Shown: positions 21,621 to 34,132 of the stretch, in pieces
How the letters are laid out: each line of letters starts with the position of its first letter
How positions within the stretch are numbered: position 1 is the stretch's first letter
Assembly: GCA_022414725.1 (NCBI GenBank)
Contig: CM039464.1
Coordinates: 8,386,411-8,450,410 of the forward strand
DNA length: 64,000 bases
DNA from: Microglena sp. YARC
Taxonomy: Eukaryota; Chlorophyta; Chlorophyceae; Chlamydomonadales; Chlamydomonadaceae
Direction: 5' to 3'
Notes under the pieces: generated by a model
The model's database searches: none
The model's input: the letters and a program-made list of their open reading frames with translations, nothing else
Told to the model about the DNA's origin: nothing
Program-made: the position numbers and the translations under genes

Positions 21621-22017
21621 GCATTAAATCACTTCGCCGTACGTGGAGACTAGTGGGGCGCGGGGCGTGGGGCTGTGTGGTAGGAGCGTAGGACAGATCT
21701 GTTACGAAGCTTGGCTCACAGAACCCGCCTGCGTCGAATAACGAGGTGCTTGACAACGTCTTGGATGGGTTTCTACCTGAGTGACCATTCGCGAACTGGC
21801 AGCTCCCAGATCACGCCTCGATAATTAGTGATAGCTGGGCCGAATTATTGTCGAGCAGAGGAGCAGGAAATTCGGGTACACTTCGGGAGCTTGCCAGCCA
21901 TTCAGTCGTTGTGAAGTCACTTTCGTGGCAGAGAATTTGTCGTATCGAATTGAGAACGCACTGCTTGTGTATAATCGAAAACGCAAGCTAACAAACGAAC
22001 AAATCAGCACTTACAAG

Positions 22018-25000
22018 ATGAACATGAAGAACGCCACCAACATGAGGAGCGTTACATCTAGCCGACCTGGAATGAGCTCGCATCTGCCTTCAGTAAAGCC
22101 ATCAGCGAGAATCGCGACAAAAAACTCGGCTACATTTCTTGATACGATCATGAAACCGTTGACTTCGATGAACAGGGTGAGCACTGTTTCAGCGGCGCAG
22201 ATGGCCCAAGTTGGAAGCATGAAGCTGTCGAAGCAGCTTAGATTAAGCGGGCACGTAATCAGCTATTGGTGGATCGAACCGATTGGATTGCTGTCTTTCT
22301 AGTTGGCACCCTGGGACCCAAACCCTTCTTCACCAGATCAAGCAAGTCCATCTACGTTTGCTTCTCTCTCACTGTATTCACCACACCCTCTTTAGAATAC
22401 TTGTCTATCCATCTCTGTATCCAACATATCTAAGATGAAGGAAATGCTTGTATCCATGCGAGAACAAACATTCAACTCAGTCGTTCTTGCTTGTTCCTCA
22501 ACCAATTCACTCAGCCTTGTGCATCTGTCCTCCTCAAGCAATGTCTAAACGCGCCCATGTGGCAGCTCAATGCAAAATGGATCTGACTGTTGATCATCTC
22601 ATATATGATAATAACCTTACCATGCAGAAGGCTACAAAGTTAACCGAAAGACACGGCAGCAATTTTCACAATCCATTTGTTGCCCTTGTTCTCCTTCAGA
22701 TTCCTGATTTGAAGAAGGGTATTGCCAGCTTTTATGACGAGTCTTCAGGCTTGTGGGAGAATATGTGGGGAGAGCACATGCACCATGGTACGAAAGAAGG
22801 AGAGGAAGTGTTGTGAGGGGTGCGGTAGCAGTTTAGGTACTTGATAGTTGTGAGGGGTGTGGTAGCAGTTGGCAATTGATAGTTGTGAGGGGTGCAGTAG
22901 CAGTTGGTTCTTGATAGTTGTTCTTGCAAGGGGATATAGTTTGTGCGGATGCAGGTTCTGATAGGATTGGTCAGTTGCAAGCCCTGGAATGGTTGTGTAC
23001 TGCCTGGGTTCAGTGTGAGAATGTCCATGAGGCGAAACGCAATTTTTGCCTCGGTGGATTTTGCAACTTCCTAAATCACTTATCACCCCAGTGAGAATAG
23101 CCCTGACTGTCTCCATGTAAACTGCCTGTGATGAGTTTGTGTTTCTACCAATTAATGGCGAAGCAAGTGGTGCTGCTGATGACAACTTCGATAATGATGA
23201 CGATGATGAGCAGTTGATTCGATGATTTGATGATGTAACTGCCTTGAGACCAGATCCATGCCTTTTTTTATGCTACAAGCAACAGCTTCTAGGCAGCTCC
23301 CCTGATTGGCTATTCAGCTAAACCTAATGCAACCTAGCGCACTTTGAAGCAGACACAAGTGGATGTCCAGAACTGCTGACATATTAAAGGTTAGCTCAGT
23401 GGCTGGCTCAAGGAGCTGCCTTGAAGCAACCGCCTTAAGCAGATGTCCACACCGACTGTCTGGATTTACGTAATTGTTAAACTGAGGAAAAGTTTCACCA
23501 GGCAGATTGGCACATTTTGTTTCCTTTCGTGATGTCCAGAAGTCCTGCTTGACTCCGTCAAGCCACGGGCACATTTGGAGTCCAGTAGGGCACCAGAACA
23601 AGGGCGTGACCGCCCTTGTGTTGGATTGGACCAATTGGACCAAGGGATCCGCTGGTGGCTGGGGATGTGGATGGGTAGCCTCGCTGTAACCATGGAGGGG
23701 CGGTAACTAGCGTTGTTTTGTGTGCGGTGTGTGTAACCTTGTTGCTGTCCTCGTAAACCAGAGATCTCTGTCGTAAAACTTGTTGCTGCCCTCGTGGCTG
23801 TTCTCCGCTGTTCTTGCGGAATGTGTGTCTCGTATACCGCGCTTTGGTACACAGTTGCGTGTTACCTCATAAGCTGGGGCGGTGCACCCTCCGGATGTGA
23901 CTAGGCAGTCTCCATCGGGATGACTTGACTGTCGAATCCCAACGTCAAGTGGTTCGGGGCGCAGTTTGATTTGAATCTACCTGGAAGATGAGGTGACGTG
24001 ACTGAAAATACAACTTGTCTGAAGTTTGCTACGAGTCGGAGAATAGGTGACTGCCTTTGCGAGTTTATCGAGCTGCCTGCCGTTTCTAAACGTCAGTTGG
24101 TGCGGTCCAAATGCAATATGTAGGGCGAACCCTTAGGTTCCCTAGCGCACCCGTTTGGCACACCCGTTTGGCGCCTCCGATTGGCGCACCCGTTTGGCGC
24201 ACCCGGCAGTAAGGCTGATGTACCAAAGTCGCTACCCATGGAGCGGTAAAAAATGTCATCATCAGTTAGATGATCATGATCATCACACCCATCACCATCA
24301 CACCCATCATCATCACGCCCATCATCATCACACCCATCATCATCACACCCATCATCATCACACCCATCATCATCACACCCATCATCATCGCACCCATCAT
24401 CATCAAACCCATCATCATCACACCCATCATCATCACACCCATCATCATCACACCCATCTTGCAGGTTACTACCCCAAGGGTGGGGCTCCTAAGTCTAACC
24501 TGCAAGCTCAGATTGACATGATTGATGAATCCCTGGCATGGGCTGGAATTACTGAGGCCACCAAGGCAAGTGGTGGCTTGAGCCGTGAGGTTCTTATAGC
24601 ATGGGGCCCAATGGGTTGGGTTAGACACAGCTGTAAATTTTACTTATTTGTGACGCGTCGCCATTCAGTCGCTGCATGGTGACCCATGGGTCTGTCTAAA
24701 CTAGCAAGAAATGCCCCCCGAACACATCGGACTTTGCTCTCCGCTCAGTGGGGCTCAGGGGGCGTCGCGATTCACTGGGGTTGCACCGAGTCACTCAATT
24801 TGCTGCCCAATGGGCTGGATGAGACACAGCTGCAAAGCTCACTGTTTCCTTTTGGGGCTACACAGGGCAGCTTCCAGCCAGCTCCATCGGCCAGTCCCTG
24901 GGTCAATCCCATATCTATCAGCTGCAATGGAATGCCTGCCCTGTCAGGGTCCAGACTCACTAGCTAGCTTTGGGTTTGACCCAAGGGCAGGGAAAGGGAG

Positions 25001-28000
25001 CTGCCTAGAAGCTGCTGCGCATAGCCTCAAAAGAAACAGTGGTTAAGCTGTGCCTTTCCGAATGTGTCTTGCTTTTATCTGCTTGACTCATGGTGACAAG
25101 TAATATGTGAATTGTCATCGCAAGATGTTGCCGCAAGCAGGATGGACCAAACGAATGTTCTCTGGAAGCACTAAGCCCAACAGGGGTTCGAATGAGACTG
25201 GTGTTCAAGGTTTCACTCTCAAAAAAACTGCTAATTTAGTTTTATTTCCTGTGGTCGCTCTGTGCTTAAGGGACGAGTATAATTCTTCAATCAACCGCAA
25301 ACAACACCTTCAATGGGTAAACAGGCTGTCCAGTATACATCTTAATGTATCTCTCGTATGCAACCCCGCCAGATGGTAGATGTTGGCTGTGGCATTGGAG
25401 GATCAAGCCGCTACATCAGCAAGAAGTTCAACTGCACCACCACAGGAATCACTCTGAGCCCCAAGCAAGCTGCCAGAGGAAATGAGATTACTGCCGCGGT
25501 TGGCATGGCAGACGTTGCTTCATTCCAGGTGAACCTCTTGCTTGAATTTTTTTTTTGTGCGCTGTGTTTCCAATCCGTCGCTGCATGGCAACGCAAAGGT
25601 CGGGCTAAACTAGTCAGAAATGCCCCCCCCCCCCCCCCCACCCCACACACACACACACCTCCCAGGCTCCGCGCTTTGCGGGGTTCTCGGTGGGCAGCGC
25701 GTCTCTCTGGGGTGACACCGAGTCGCTCAATTTGCGACGCGTCGCACGAAACAATAATGGTGTGTTGATATTGTGGATTGAAGGTGACGGTATTTGTTGT
25801 GACTTAAATGAATGATTATGTATCTTCCTGCCAGCTTTTTGTCGAACGATCCTTTGTCCCATCGTCCCGTTATAATAATATTACACGTCATTATTAAAGT
25901 ATCTAAGAGGCACTGGTAGCATGCATAAATGGCATTCACATGTAAGATAGCATGCATTAATGGCATTAGCATGTAAGATAGCATGCATTAATGGCATTAG
26001 CATGTAAGATAGCATGCATAAATGGCATTAGCATGTAAGATAGCATGCATAAATGGCATTAGCATGTAAGATAGCATGCATAAATGGCTATAACATTTAT
26101 GATAGTATGAGGTCTTGCTTTTTTCTTGGAGACTGCAAGGGGCGACGGTCACCAGCAGAAAAAGTGTTAGGGAGCACGCAACAAACTTAATGTATGCCCA
26201 GATCAGGAAACAAAGTTGATCACGTTTTGGGGAGCTTGGAAATATCCCGACTCCAGCCTGTGAAATTCTAGATCGATGCGTCTTTCTTATACAGTGAACC
26301 TATATACTTATGCTTGTACTTATGCTCTGTAATTCACGTAACAAGAAGTACACGTGTTTCCACACCCTTGTAAGTGCAGGTTGCTGATGCCTTGGACCAG
26401 CCATTTGCAGACAACAGCTTTGACCTAGTGTGGTCCATGGAGAGCGGGGAGCACATGCCTGATAAGAAGTAGGTACCCCTATGGAGGTGGCTGTGGGGAT
26501 ATGTCCATTTAGGCTGATGGACTTTTTATGCGAGGTAGCTCCTCTCTCCTGAGACCCCAATTAAGACGTGATTCCCTGGCAAGGTACAAACCAGTTGTGC
26601 TGTGGAATATATATGACATGTACCTCTTTTACGTATTTATTGCAACCTCCTTAATTGTGGCTGATGTTGTGTGAAATATCCACGTTGATCCTCAGGCATT
26701 GAAGGTAGAAGTCTGGTGAAGTTTTGGTTTGTCCATGGATTGGTGATTGGCCCTAGTGCAAGCAAACGTGCTAGTCCCCTCATCCTCACGCCTCGTAATA
26801 AGGCGAACTATTTATTTATTTGTCTGTGGTGCTGCTGCAGGAAATTCGTGAGTGAGCTATCACGTGTATGCATGCCTGGCGGTCGTGTGCTTGTCGTCAC
26901 GTGGTGCCATCGTGTGCTGAAGGAGGGAGAGTCATTGAGCGAGACTGAGGCGTCACTGTTGGAGCGCATCAATGAGGCATACTACTTGCCTAAGTGGTGC
27001 TCTGTAGCTGACTACGAGAAGCTATTTTCTGAGTGCATTAGTGCATAGATATTCTAGTTCTCTCACGCCAGCTGATCCCACATACCCCCACTGTCATTGT
27101 TTTTCTATATGGCCGAGTCCCTCTTGCTACAAGCTACCATCAGGCCGAGAGCAAAACAAGACTTCTTCCACACCACAAACATCACCACCACCACAACCAC
27201 CACCATCTTCACCATCATCACCATCATCATCATCACCAACTATTCTCCTGATTTGTTTTGGCCTGCTCGAAAGCCTCGTGGTAGCTCGGTGCTTGAGGGA
27301 ACATGCCTGAGTCATACTAACATGTTTCAAAGAATCAAAGCTATCTCTGCCTATATGCGCCACCTAAGACACTACACCCTTGATGCATACACAGCTGAGG
27401 CTGGCCTGGTTGACATCAAGACAGCCAATTGGTCGGAGGAAGTCGCACCTTTCTGGAAGGCTGTCATTGATTCTGCTTTGACAGGGGAGGGCATCCAAGG
27501 TTTGTTCAAGGCCGGTTGGACCACCATCAAGGTGAGGCTCTTCACTATATGGACTCATTTGTCTGTTGCACCTGATGGGTTACACCTGTTGCACCTGATG
27601 GGCTCAATTACTTACGAGTTTAAAAAAACTGTTTTAAGATCCAATTCTACTTGCAGTTAGGTTAATTAATTAATTAATTATGGATGATGGAAGTGCAAGA
27701 AATGATTGTTATGCCGATAATCTGGCAGCTCATTGTCTGTTGCGTGTAATAGTTTGTATTCTACTCCATCAGTGTTCAAATAGGCACACGAGATTTGCGC
27801 ACTGCTGAATCATTTGAACGCTGTTAAAATCGCCATTGTAGAAGGGCGTGCTAATATGACCTGGAACGGCTTAGTGCCACGCCCTTGTCAGATGCTTGTG
27901 GGTGTGGTCCAATTATAAGTTTGAACAGTCTGAATGCTTCTAGCTGTTGCTTGTACTGCATCCTAACTTGGGATTCTCTGTGTTCAGGGTGCTCTGGTGA

Positions 28001-28896
28001 TGCCTCTGATGGCACAAGGCTTCAGCATGGGCCTTATCAAGTGAGTCCCATATCTTATCCCTTGATCTAGACGCTCTGTTGTTCCCTCAACATCAATACA
28101 TATTGTTGCAACACACTGTAATCACACAATTAGATAATCACTGTAGCACGAACTCAGGGGCCCTGTTGGGAAAACGATTGATTGGGGTTCAGTCGATCGG
28201 TCCCCCCCACCACCACCACCACACACACACACACACACACACACTACTCCCCACGGTTTTAACCCCTCCTGATATCATAGTTGGACAGGTCCCTTCAGCC
28301 TATTTGGCTAGCTCTGGACTTTAACCACATGCATACACTTATATTTTGCTGTCTTGTTGGAAGGCAGCAGCCCATGGCTGAAAAGTCTTGTGTGAGTGGG
28401 TTTCTTGGGACTTGGATTGCTCGTCCTTCAGATGGAATTAATGATTAAAATTAATGGTATTGAATTGCTCAGATACATTGATGACAAAACAAATCCTGCA
28501 TCTGCCAACCTACTTACATGGCCTGCCGGTATTCACGTCACGTTTTGTGCATGAGCTTAACTTTCCAGGGTGAGGCTTTACAACCAAGTCAGTGCAAATG
28601 TCATGCATGCCGGTATGTGCCATAATCTGAATAAAGGGAAGTAACAGGTGTTATGCCATCTAAACTGCTCCTCAGACTGTCAGCATCATATGATATCAAA
28701 CTGCCGTTCCCTAAACATGCAACATGGTGTGATACTATCCAACCCCTAACCCACCAATCACAACTCTCCTTAGTGTGACCCTTGGATGATGTTAAAATCC
28801 ATCATGACACAAAGTTGACATCAATTTCGCTCCCACTGCTCTTCCTCCTCCCCTGATGCCACCAGGTTCAACCTTATCACTGGAAGGCAGCCATAG
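22018..28896 (+). CDS. VTE4: Gamma-tocopherol methyltransferase (VTE4), 9 exons, 337 aa
   Basis: Exons: 22018-22176, 22700-22787, 24465-24565, 25373-25528, 26380-26468, 26841-27040, 27395-27531, 27988-28040, 28866-28896; phases all join and total 338 codons with stop. The ATG at 22018 opens a Ser/Arg/Lys-rich segment of about 40 residues that fits a plastid transit peptide. The mature part matches plant and algal VTE4 closely by memory: IASFYDESSGLWENMWGEHM, the SAM-binding glycine motif MVDVGCGIGGSSRY, FDLVWSMESGEHMPDK, VTWCHRVL, NEAYYLPKWCSVADY, GWTTIKGALVMPLM, and the terminus FNLITGRQP. The enzyme transfers a methyl group from S-adenosylmethionine to gamma- (and delta-) tocopherol, giving alpha- (and beta-) tocopherol at plastid membranes. 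Intron 3 has a GC donor (AAG|GCAAGT at 24566). The exon 6 donor at 27041 (GTGCAT) is the least certain junction. Introns carry a MITE, a LINE tail and minisatellites. Confidence 0.93.
22815..22930. repeat. ~38-bp tandem repeat after VTE4 exon 2
   Basis: Three imperfect units built on GTTGTGAGGGGTG-GGTAGCAGTT followed by a TTGATA block lie in intron 2, starting 27 bp past the donor. Confidence 0.6.
23271..23430. mobile_element. hAT-type MITE in VTE4 intron 2
   Basis: The family core runs from CAACAGCTTCTAGGCAGCTC through GATTGGCTATTCAGCTAAAC, a TCCAGAACTGCTG block and TAGCTCAGTGGCTGGCTC to GGAGCTGCCTTGAAGC. The outer ends are eroded, so limits are approximate. Confidence 0.6.
24266..24460. 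repeat. 15-bp minisatellite abutting VTE4 exon 3 acceptor
   Basis: About twelve units of CATCATCATCACACC or close variants run up to four bases before the TTGCAG acceptor at 24459-24464. The apparent His-rich and Ile/Thr-rich open frames across it are artefacts. The array takes the place of the usual polypyrimidine tract. Confidence 0.85.
24840..25041. mobile_element. hAT-type MITE in VTE4 intron 3
   Basis: A 202-bp element from CACTGTTTCCTTTTGGGGCT to CTCAAAAGAAACAGTG, with subterminal repeats GGCAGCTTCCAGCCAGCTCC and GGGAGCTGCCTAGAAGCTGC. Flanks GCAAAGCT and GTTAAGCT match at 6 of 8 positions, consistent with an aged 8-bp target duplication. Confidence 0.8.
25905..26092. repeat. ~31-bp minisatellite in VTE4 intron 4
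   Basis: About six units of GATAGCATGCATTAATGGCA followed by TTAGCATGTAA, with AAATGG variants in later units, run in tandem. Confidence 0.85.
26742..26819 (+). mobile_element. LINE 3'-tail copy in VTE4 intron 5
   Basis: It reads GGTGATTGGCCCTAGTGCAA, GCAAACGTGCTAG, CCTCATCCTCACGCCTCG and TAATAAGGCGAACTA followed by a TTTA-rich tail, matching the end of the LINE at 7215-9093. It ends about 20 bp before the exon 6 acceptor. Confidence 0.7.
28125..28322 (-). repeat. GTCCAGGGGTAG dispersed repeat, reverse copy with CA microsatellite
   Basis: Reverse orientation: TAATCACTGTAGCACGAACT, GGGGCCCTG, ACGATTGATTGGGGTTCAGT, then a C/CA-rich microsatellite interruption, then GACAGGTCCCTTCAGCCTAT and TCTGGACTTTAAC. 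It lies in intron 8 of VTE4. Confidence 0.6.
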
Positions 28897-29228
28897 GCAT
28901 GAGCGCATGTGTGTTGTGGGCTTGTGGCTTGTTCCATAATGGTTCTAGTTTTGTTTTGCTGAGGATTGCCAGGACCATGCCTTAGTAGAACAGATATTCG
29001 CATAATTTTGTTTGCCTGTATGTATGCTGGAGCAGTGGAGCCACTTTTAACTGGAGAGTATTTATGAGAGAAAGTAGGATTATGTTGGATTGTTACATGG
29101 CTTTTCGGCCAATTCTGGGCTGCTCACCATCTTCCAAGCCCCCTGTGCTATACCCATGGAAACTAGGGTGCTTACTAAGCGGGTAACCGGTATAAATTTA
29201 GAAGACTTGTCCAGGTATGTGAGGAAGA

Positions 29229-29397
29229 AGGAGAGTAAGATCCGCGACAGATCACATTGTTTGACCGCCGCGCATCACCTGTACTAATTACTGTGAGTCT
29301 GTGACCATTGTGTAGGAGAGTAAGAGATCCGTGGCGTATCACATTGTTTGATCGTCGCGCATCACATGTACTAATTACTGTGAGTCTGTGACCATTA
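29229..29397. repeat. 84-bp tandem duplication
   Basis: Two units start GAGAGTAAGA and share CACATTGTTTGA, CGCGCATCAC and ACTAATTACTGTGAGTCTGT followed by GACCATT. The unit is intergenic, downstream of VTE4. Confidence 0.8.
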
Positions 29398-31970
29398 GTT
29401 TCAAATGTAACCATTAATTGGAAATTGGAAGCCCCTATTACTCCCTTATCAAGTAAGCATTTTATACCGTACTTTAAAATTGCACTTGCCACGGATAAAG
29501 CTCAAGTGCGCTACATAAGAGATTTAGCAGGCTGACAGCGAACGGGCTGCTCCCCTCAACCTCATGCCTTGCCAGTCGCCGCAGGGTGTAACACCTATTT
29601 ATTTAGCAGCCTGCCCAAGTTGTATTTTGTACAGTGGTGTGTTCTGGTCTCTTGCTCTCTTGTCTTGTGTTCTGGTCTTAGTAAAACTTTATTGCATAGC
29701 TCCAGGCAGCAAGTAGGCTGCTCGCCGCCTTCGGCAGTAAAGACAAGACCAGGAAAAATGTAAACGCGAACAAATCATCACAATCGGTAGGAGTCACTGA
29801 GTTGAGTACCGGCATCCAGTTATCCACTTCAACTCGGACTTGTTCACGTGGCTCCAGCCTTCAAGGCTGATCGCCTTTTTCGGCAGTGATATTCCCAATT
29901 CAAATCAAAGCATTGTCCGGTTGTCTTCACCAGATGTCAATTTTTGTATGGAAATAGTTCGGAGAAAATTGGAGCGGCAACTGGGGGGTGCGATGCTCCG
30001 ACTTCCTTGTGTACAAAAATACAAAATCCCTAGCCCTAAAGCCGGATTCGACTCTACAGTATTGCACATTTCCCAATGTTTGTGATGTTTCACTCTAGGT
30101 AATAATCCTGCCCCCATCTGCCAGCCGTGGAAGCGTAGTAATTAGATTATGAGATTATGCCAGGCTACGGTACTAAAATTCAATAACCGAGTTCGGTGGT
30201 ATAATTATGCGCGAGTAATTGTTCAGTAAATCTCAGTCAGCGGGGGTTCAGTTATAAGGCATGTGCGTACCTGCCTCGTCCTGTCTCAAAATTGTTTAGC
30301 ACGATTACTGGGATCTTAAGTGTGACCCGTTATCCAGGATGCGAAGATGTGTCTCTTGCCGACTTCCTCGCCTGCCTTCGCAACTTCCGCGCACCGTGAC
30401 AGAGTGGGCCGGCCTTTCACCAACCTGCGGACATGAGTTTGGAATTCTCTCGGAAGACGAAACGGACGAATTGGTTCGGGTAGTCAGCCGGGTCGGGTGA
30501 GAAGACGTCGAGACGAGACGAGACGAGACGGGCGAGACGTCGTGAACCCCAAGTTAAGTTAAACGGTCGTTCGTATAAACAAGGCGACAACAATACAGCT
30601 TCCTAGTTTTGGCCAAGTCTTCTTCAAATATACACCTTCTGGCGAGCTTACAAAAAGGTTTTGCATCCGCATCGTCCGCTCAGTGACAAGACGAAGACGC
30701 CTTTAGGCGGAACTCGGCGATTTGACGTGCTCTCGACAGCCAGGAGGTCCAGCTGACCAACGGTACGGCTACTCAACTGACGTTTGGATTTGTATTCGAA
30801 CAATCGCCCATGCCGAACTTACTCGGCATCCGCTCATCGCAGTGCGTGCGCCGTTGCTGTCGACCCTCGCCGCTATCTTCGTTGTGTTGGGTCGAAAAGA
30901 CAGCGCCAGCTTCGGTTCAGCCTAATGACCTTTGTGTGGAGGTCCGACCACCCTCATCAGCCGGTGTCGGGAGGCTATGACATATCAACACAACGACAAT
31001 CGCTGGCTTTCATCCCAGCCCAGGCGGTTCCCTCAGCCATATGCCCCCTGGAGCTTCCTGTCGCCATTTTTTTCACCACCTAGCCGTATCCTCACGAACG
31101 CCAACGCGAGTACTCGACAATCACGCGTCCCTCCAACTCGCGCATCCTGCTGTCTTCTTTCTTCCTTCCTGAGCCCAAGACAGAGACCTGAGACCTTTCT
31201 TCCAACCCCAATGGACTGCAGCTTATTCCCAACAGCCAGAATCGTTTCATGCCACCAACTGATAGGACATGCTCACATGCCTGGGTAGCTCTAATCCAGG
31301 CATGTATCAAGGCCAGCTACTAAGAGCCCCCCATCTTGTACTTGAACTTGGTTACATGGCTCTGGCCAGCAATTTGCCTGCTCTCCATCTTTGGCAGTAA
31401 CATTAACAACTAAAATCACATAATTTTGCGCCCCCCTCTTTGGTAACCCCTACTTTGAGTCCGCACCTACTAAGTCACTTGCTCACAAGCTACTCCTTCA
31501 TAGCAGCAGCAACTACATGCAAGCTTGAACTCATGCTCTCTTTGTTGCATATGCTTGGTTGATATAGACCTTTGGTGACTCAAGACAAAGAGACCAGCCT
31601 ACTGGCTATTCAAACATAACGATACCTAATAACTATTTCTGTTTGCAGCCCAGATGTATGTTCATGCTTCATCCTGTATCTAAGCATCTTAGGTCAGCTA
31701 ATCTTACGCACAGTCGTTGATTCTTCTCTCTTCTCTCTTCCTCTCGTCTCATTTCTTCTTCCTACTTGCTCCTTCTCCTCCTTCTTCCTTCCTCCTTCTC
31801 CTCCTTCTCATCTTCTCATCTTCTTCATCTTCCTCTTCCACCTCCTCTTCTTCTTCCTCTTCCACTTCCTCTTCTTCTTCTACAATAGTACATTAGCATG
31901 ACAGTAAAAGATATGACATGGTCCCATGCAACATATTCTGACACCAACTTCTAACTCCCAGACAGGCAAC
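29398..31970. other. Intergenic region between VTE4 and metalloprotease 2
   Basis: It contains hairpin-family repeats (about 29700, 29850, 31360), a degenerate LINE tail (29528-29605), a short GAGAC repeat (about 30510) and a CT-rich stretch (about 31725-31885). A GC-richer part (30300-31250) has an open frame from 30977 (MTYQHNDNRW) without a recognisable domain; it could be 5' UTR or an upstream exon of the next gene, but no junction supports that. Confidence 0.4.
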
Positions 31971-34099
31971 ATGATGCTGCAACCATCACAAACCAAAGGG
32001 ATGAGCCCTTTCACAAAAGGCACCTTCCTCCTGCTCCTTCTCTCGCTCTGTGGTTCACAGGCTCAACTTGGGACTGTAAGGTTTAGAGGTAAGCAACACA
32101 TAGCAATGATTCGATGAGTTAGACTTGTTCCTAAACAATCCTGAAACACAACAATCCTGAAATCAGGCTTGAGTAGCCCAAGTAGCTACTAAACCTGGCC
32201 AATAGAAATCGGAAATAAAAATAATCGTGGTGGTTATAACTCAATGCAAGAAACATCATGAACGCAAAGTCCTCCTGGTGATTGAGACATATATTGTTTT
32301 CTGGTTCATCATATTTTTTATCCCTCATACTTAAGGCGGTCACGCTCTCATATCTTATTGTATTGGGATAGGGTAATCTGACTAAGTCTACCTGGCCACC
32401 CTTGGACTGTGACACATACCACCACCGCCATCAAACTGATATACCACTGCACCACTGATCCGTACCCCCCCCCCCCCCCCCCCCCCCCCCGCAGGAGAGC
32501 TGTTTGTCACTGAGTTTCCCAACCCTGACCCTATGCTTGGAAAAGAGGAGATTATAACTTACGCCTTGGTGAATGGGATGATGAAGAACAACCTTCAATT
32601 CTCTCAAGCACCTGATGTAGTTGAACAAGTGCCTGACCTTGTAGCAGGTAATTAGGTCATATGGAATTAGTGCTGATATTAATGCTTGCTTGCTGCAATA
32701 GCGCCTTTCTTTTTCTGAGGATTTGTTGAAAGACCCCTCCCGGATGCTGTGGAGCGGACTTGTCTTAGTGGCCTGTCAATGACAATGTAATGTTATGTCG
32801 GTGTCAGGAGGGCGGTGGTGGCGGGTGGGGGGGTGAAGGTTGGGTGGACAGGGGTGGGAGCTCGCTTGGCATCACCACGGGACCTGGGGAAAGGGTCTTG
32901 TTTTCCAAGCAATTGTTGTAATTTACTTCTCTGCTGTTGTGAAAAAACGAAAATAAGATATTTGGGGGGCACAGTATAGCCATGCATCAGCTTTCTGTCA
33001 GAATCTGCCGTAAGGCTGCCCTGTCACGCCCTGGAATTTAGAATAAATTGCTGATTACAGCAGCGCTCACCATGGCTGCTCTGCTTTGCCATCAGTCCTC
33101 CTCCTGCAGCTGGACATCACACCTGCTTCACACTTCATATGAAGGGAAAGGCTAAGTTAGATTATATTAGTGAATGAATAATATGAGTCAATGTTTGTTA
33201 ATATTAGACGGTCGAGCCGTCTCACCAGAATTTTGGATTTATTTGAAAAGCTAATATAATTGCCTGATTATTGTGACAATTTAATCATATTTATAGTATT
33301 ATATTTTCAAAAAATAATATTAGTTACCGTTCCCTATTCATATGTGTCAAAGTCGGCTAAGGCCTCAAAGCAGACTAGGTGTGAAGAAAGTGTTAGATGG
33401 AAGTTATGCTACTCATTGGAGGTTGGCCCCAGTGTAAGCAAATGAGCTGCCCCCCTCAACCTCACACCTTGTAATAGGGCGTACTATTTTTTGTTGTATT
33501 ATTATTTATGCTACCCAGCTTCAATATTTGATATAAGCTTGATCCCTGTCAGTATCTAGCCTCATTTCCCTATGGTCTAGTGTTCTACCCCCAACCTAAA
33601 ATATTATATTTCTTTAGTCAAACCTACATGTGTAAGACCAGAGATGTGGACCCTAAACTTGGAAGCTTACTTGTTATGCAGGAATGACGATTTCGGTGGC
33701 TGGTCCGTTCAATGAAACTACCAACACAATCTTTGTTGAGGCGCTGATGGTTGAGCAGCAAATTGGAGGCAAGGACTACACAAAGCCCGTTGGTGTCATC
33801 GACATTACGTCCGTCACCTTTGTCCTCGACATTTGTGGATATAAAAATACCCATGATCTCAAGGTCAGCATTTCGAAATGTGTCTGTGCATGTACTGATA
33901 TCCAAACATTACATATGCCTCTCTTAGGGCACTGACCTTGCCCTGTGAAAGTTACAATTGTTTGCTCTGTTTATCTTAGGAAGTCTGTGAGGTTGTGGCA
34001 TTGATGTATTACAGGCTGGGGATAGCTAGACAGGATGTTCTGTAACTAACATACATACATACATACATACACACATACATACATACATACATACATACA

Positions 34100-34132
<33 letters not shown>

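Noticed and set aside
24155..24682. His-rich open frame (HHTHHHH repeats) and its Met/Gly-rich antisense frame
   Set aside because: They are translations of a 15-bp minisatellite in VTE4 intron 2, with no splice or start support.
25905..26092. CRISPR-like array of evenly spaced repeats
   Set aside because: Units are contiguous 31-bp tandem repeats without unique spacers, in an intron of a nuclear gene.
28557..28650. Alternative last exon of VTE4 after the CTTTCCAG acceptor (reads KVRLYNQ...)
   Set aside because: The exon at 28866 gives FNLITGRQP, which matches the conserved VTE4 C-terminus; the alternative does not.
29398..31970. Separate gene in the GC-richer stretch 30300-31250
   Set aside because: Open frames lack domains and splice-linked partners; possibly 5' regulatory sequence of the next gene.
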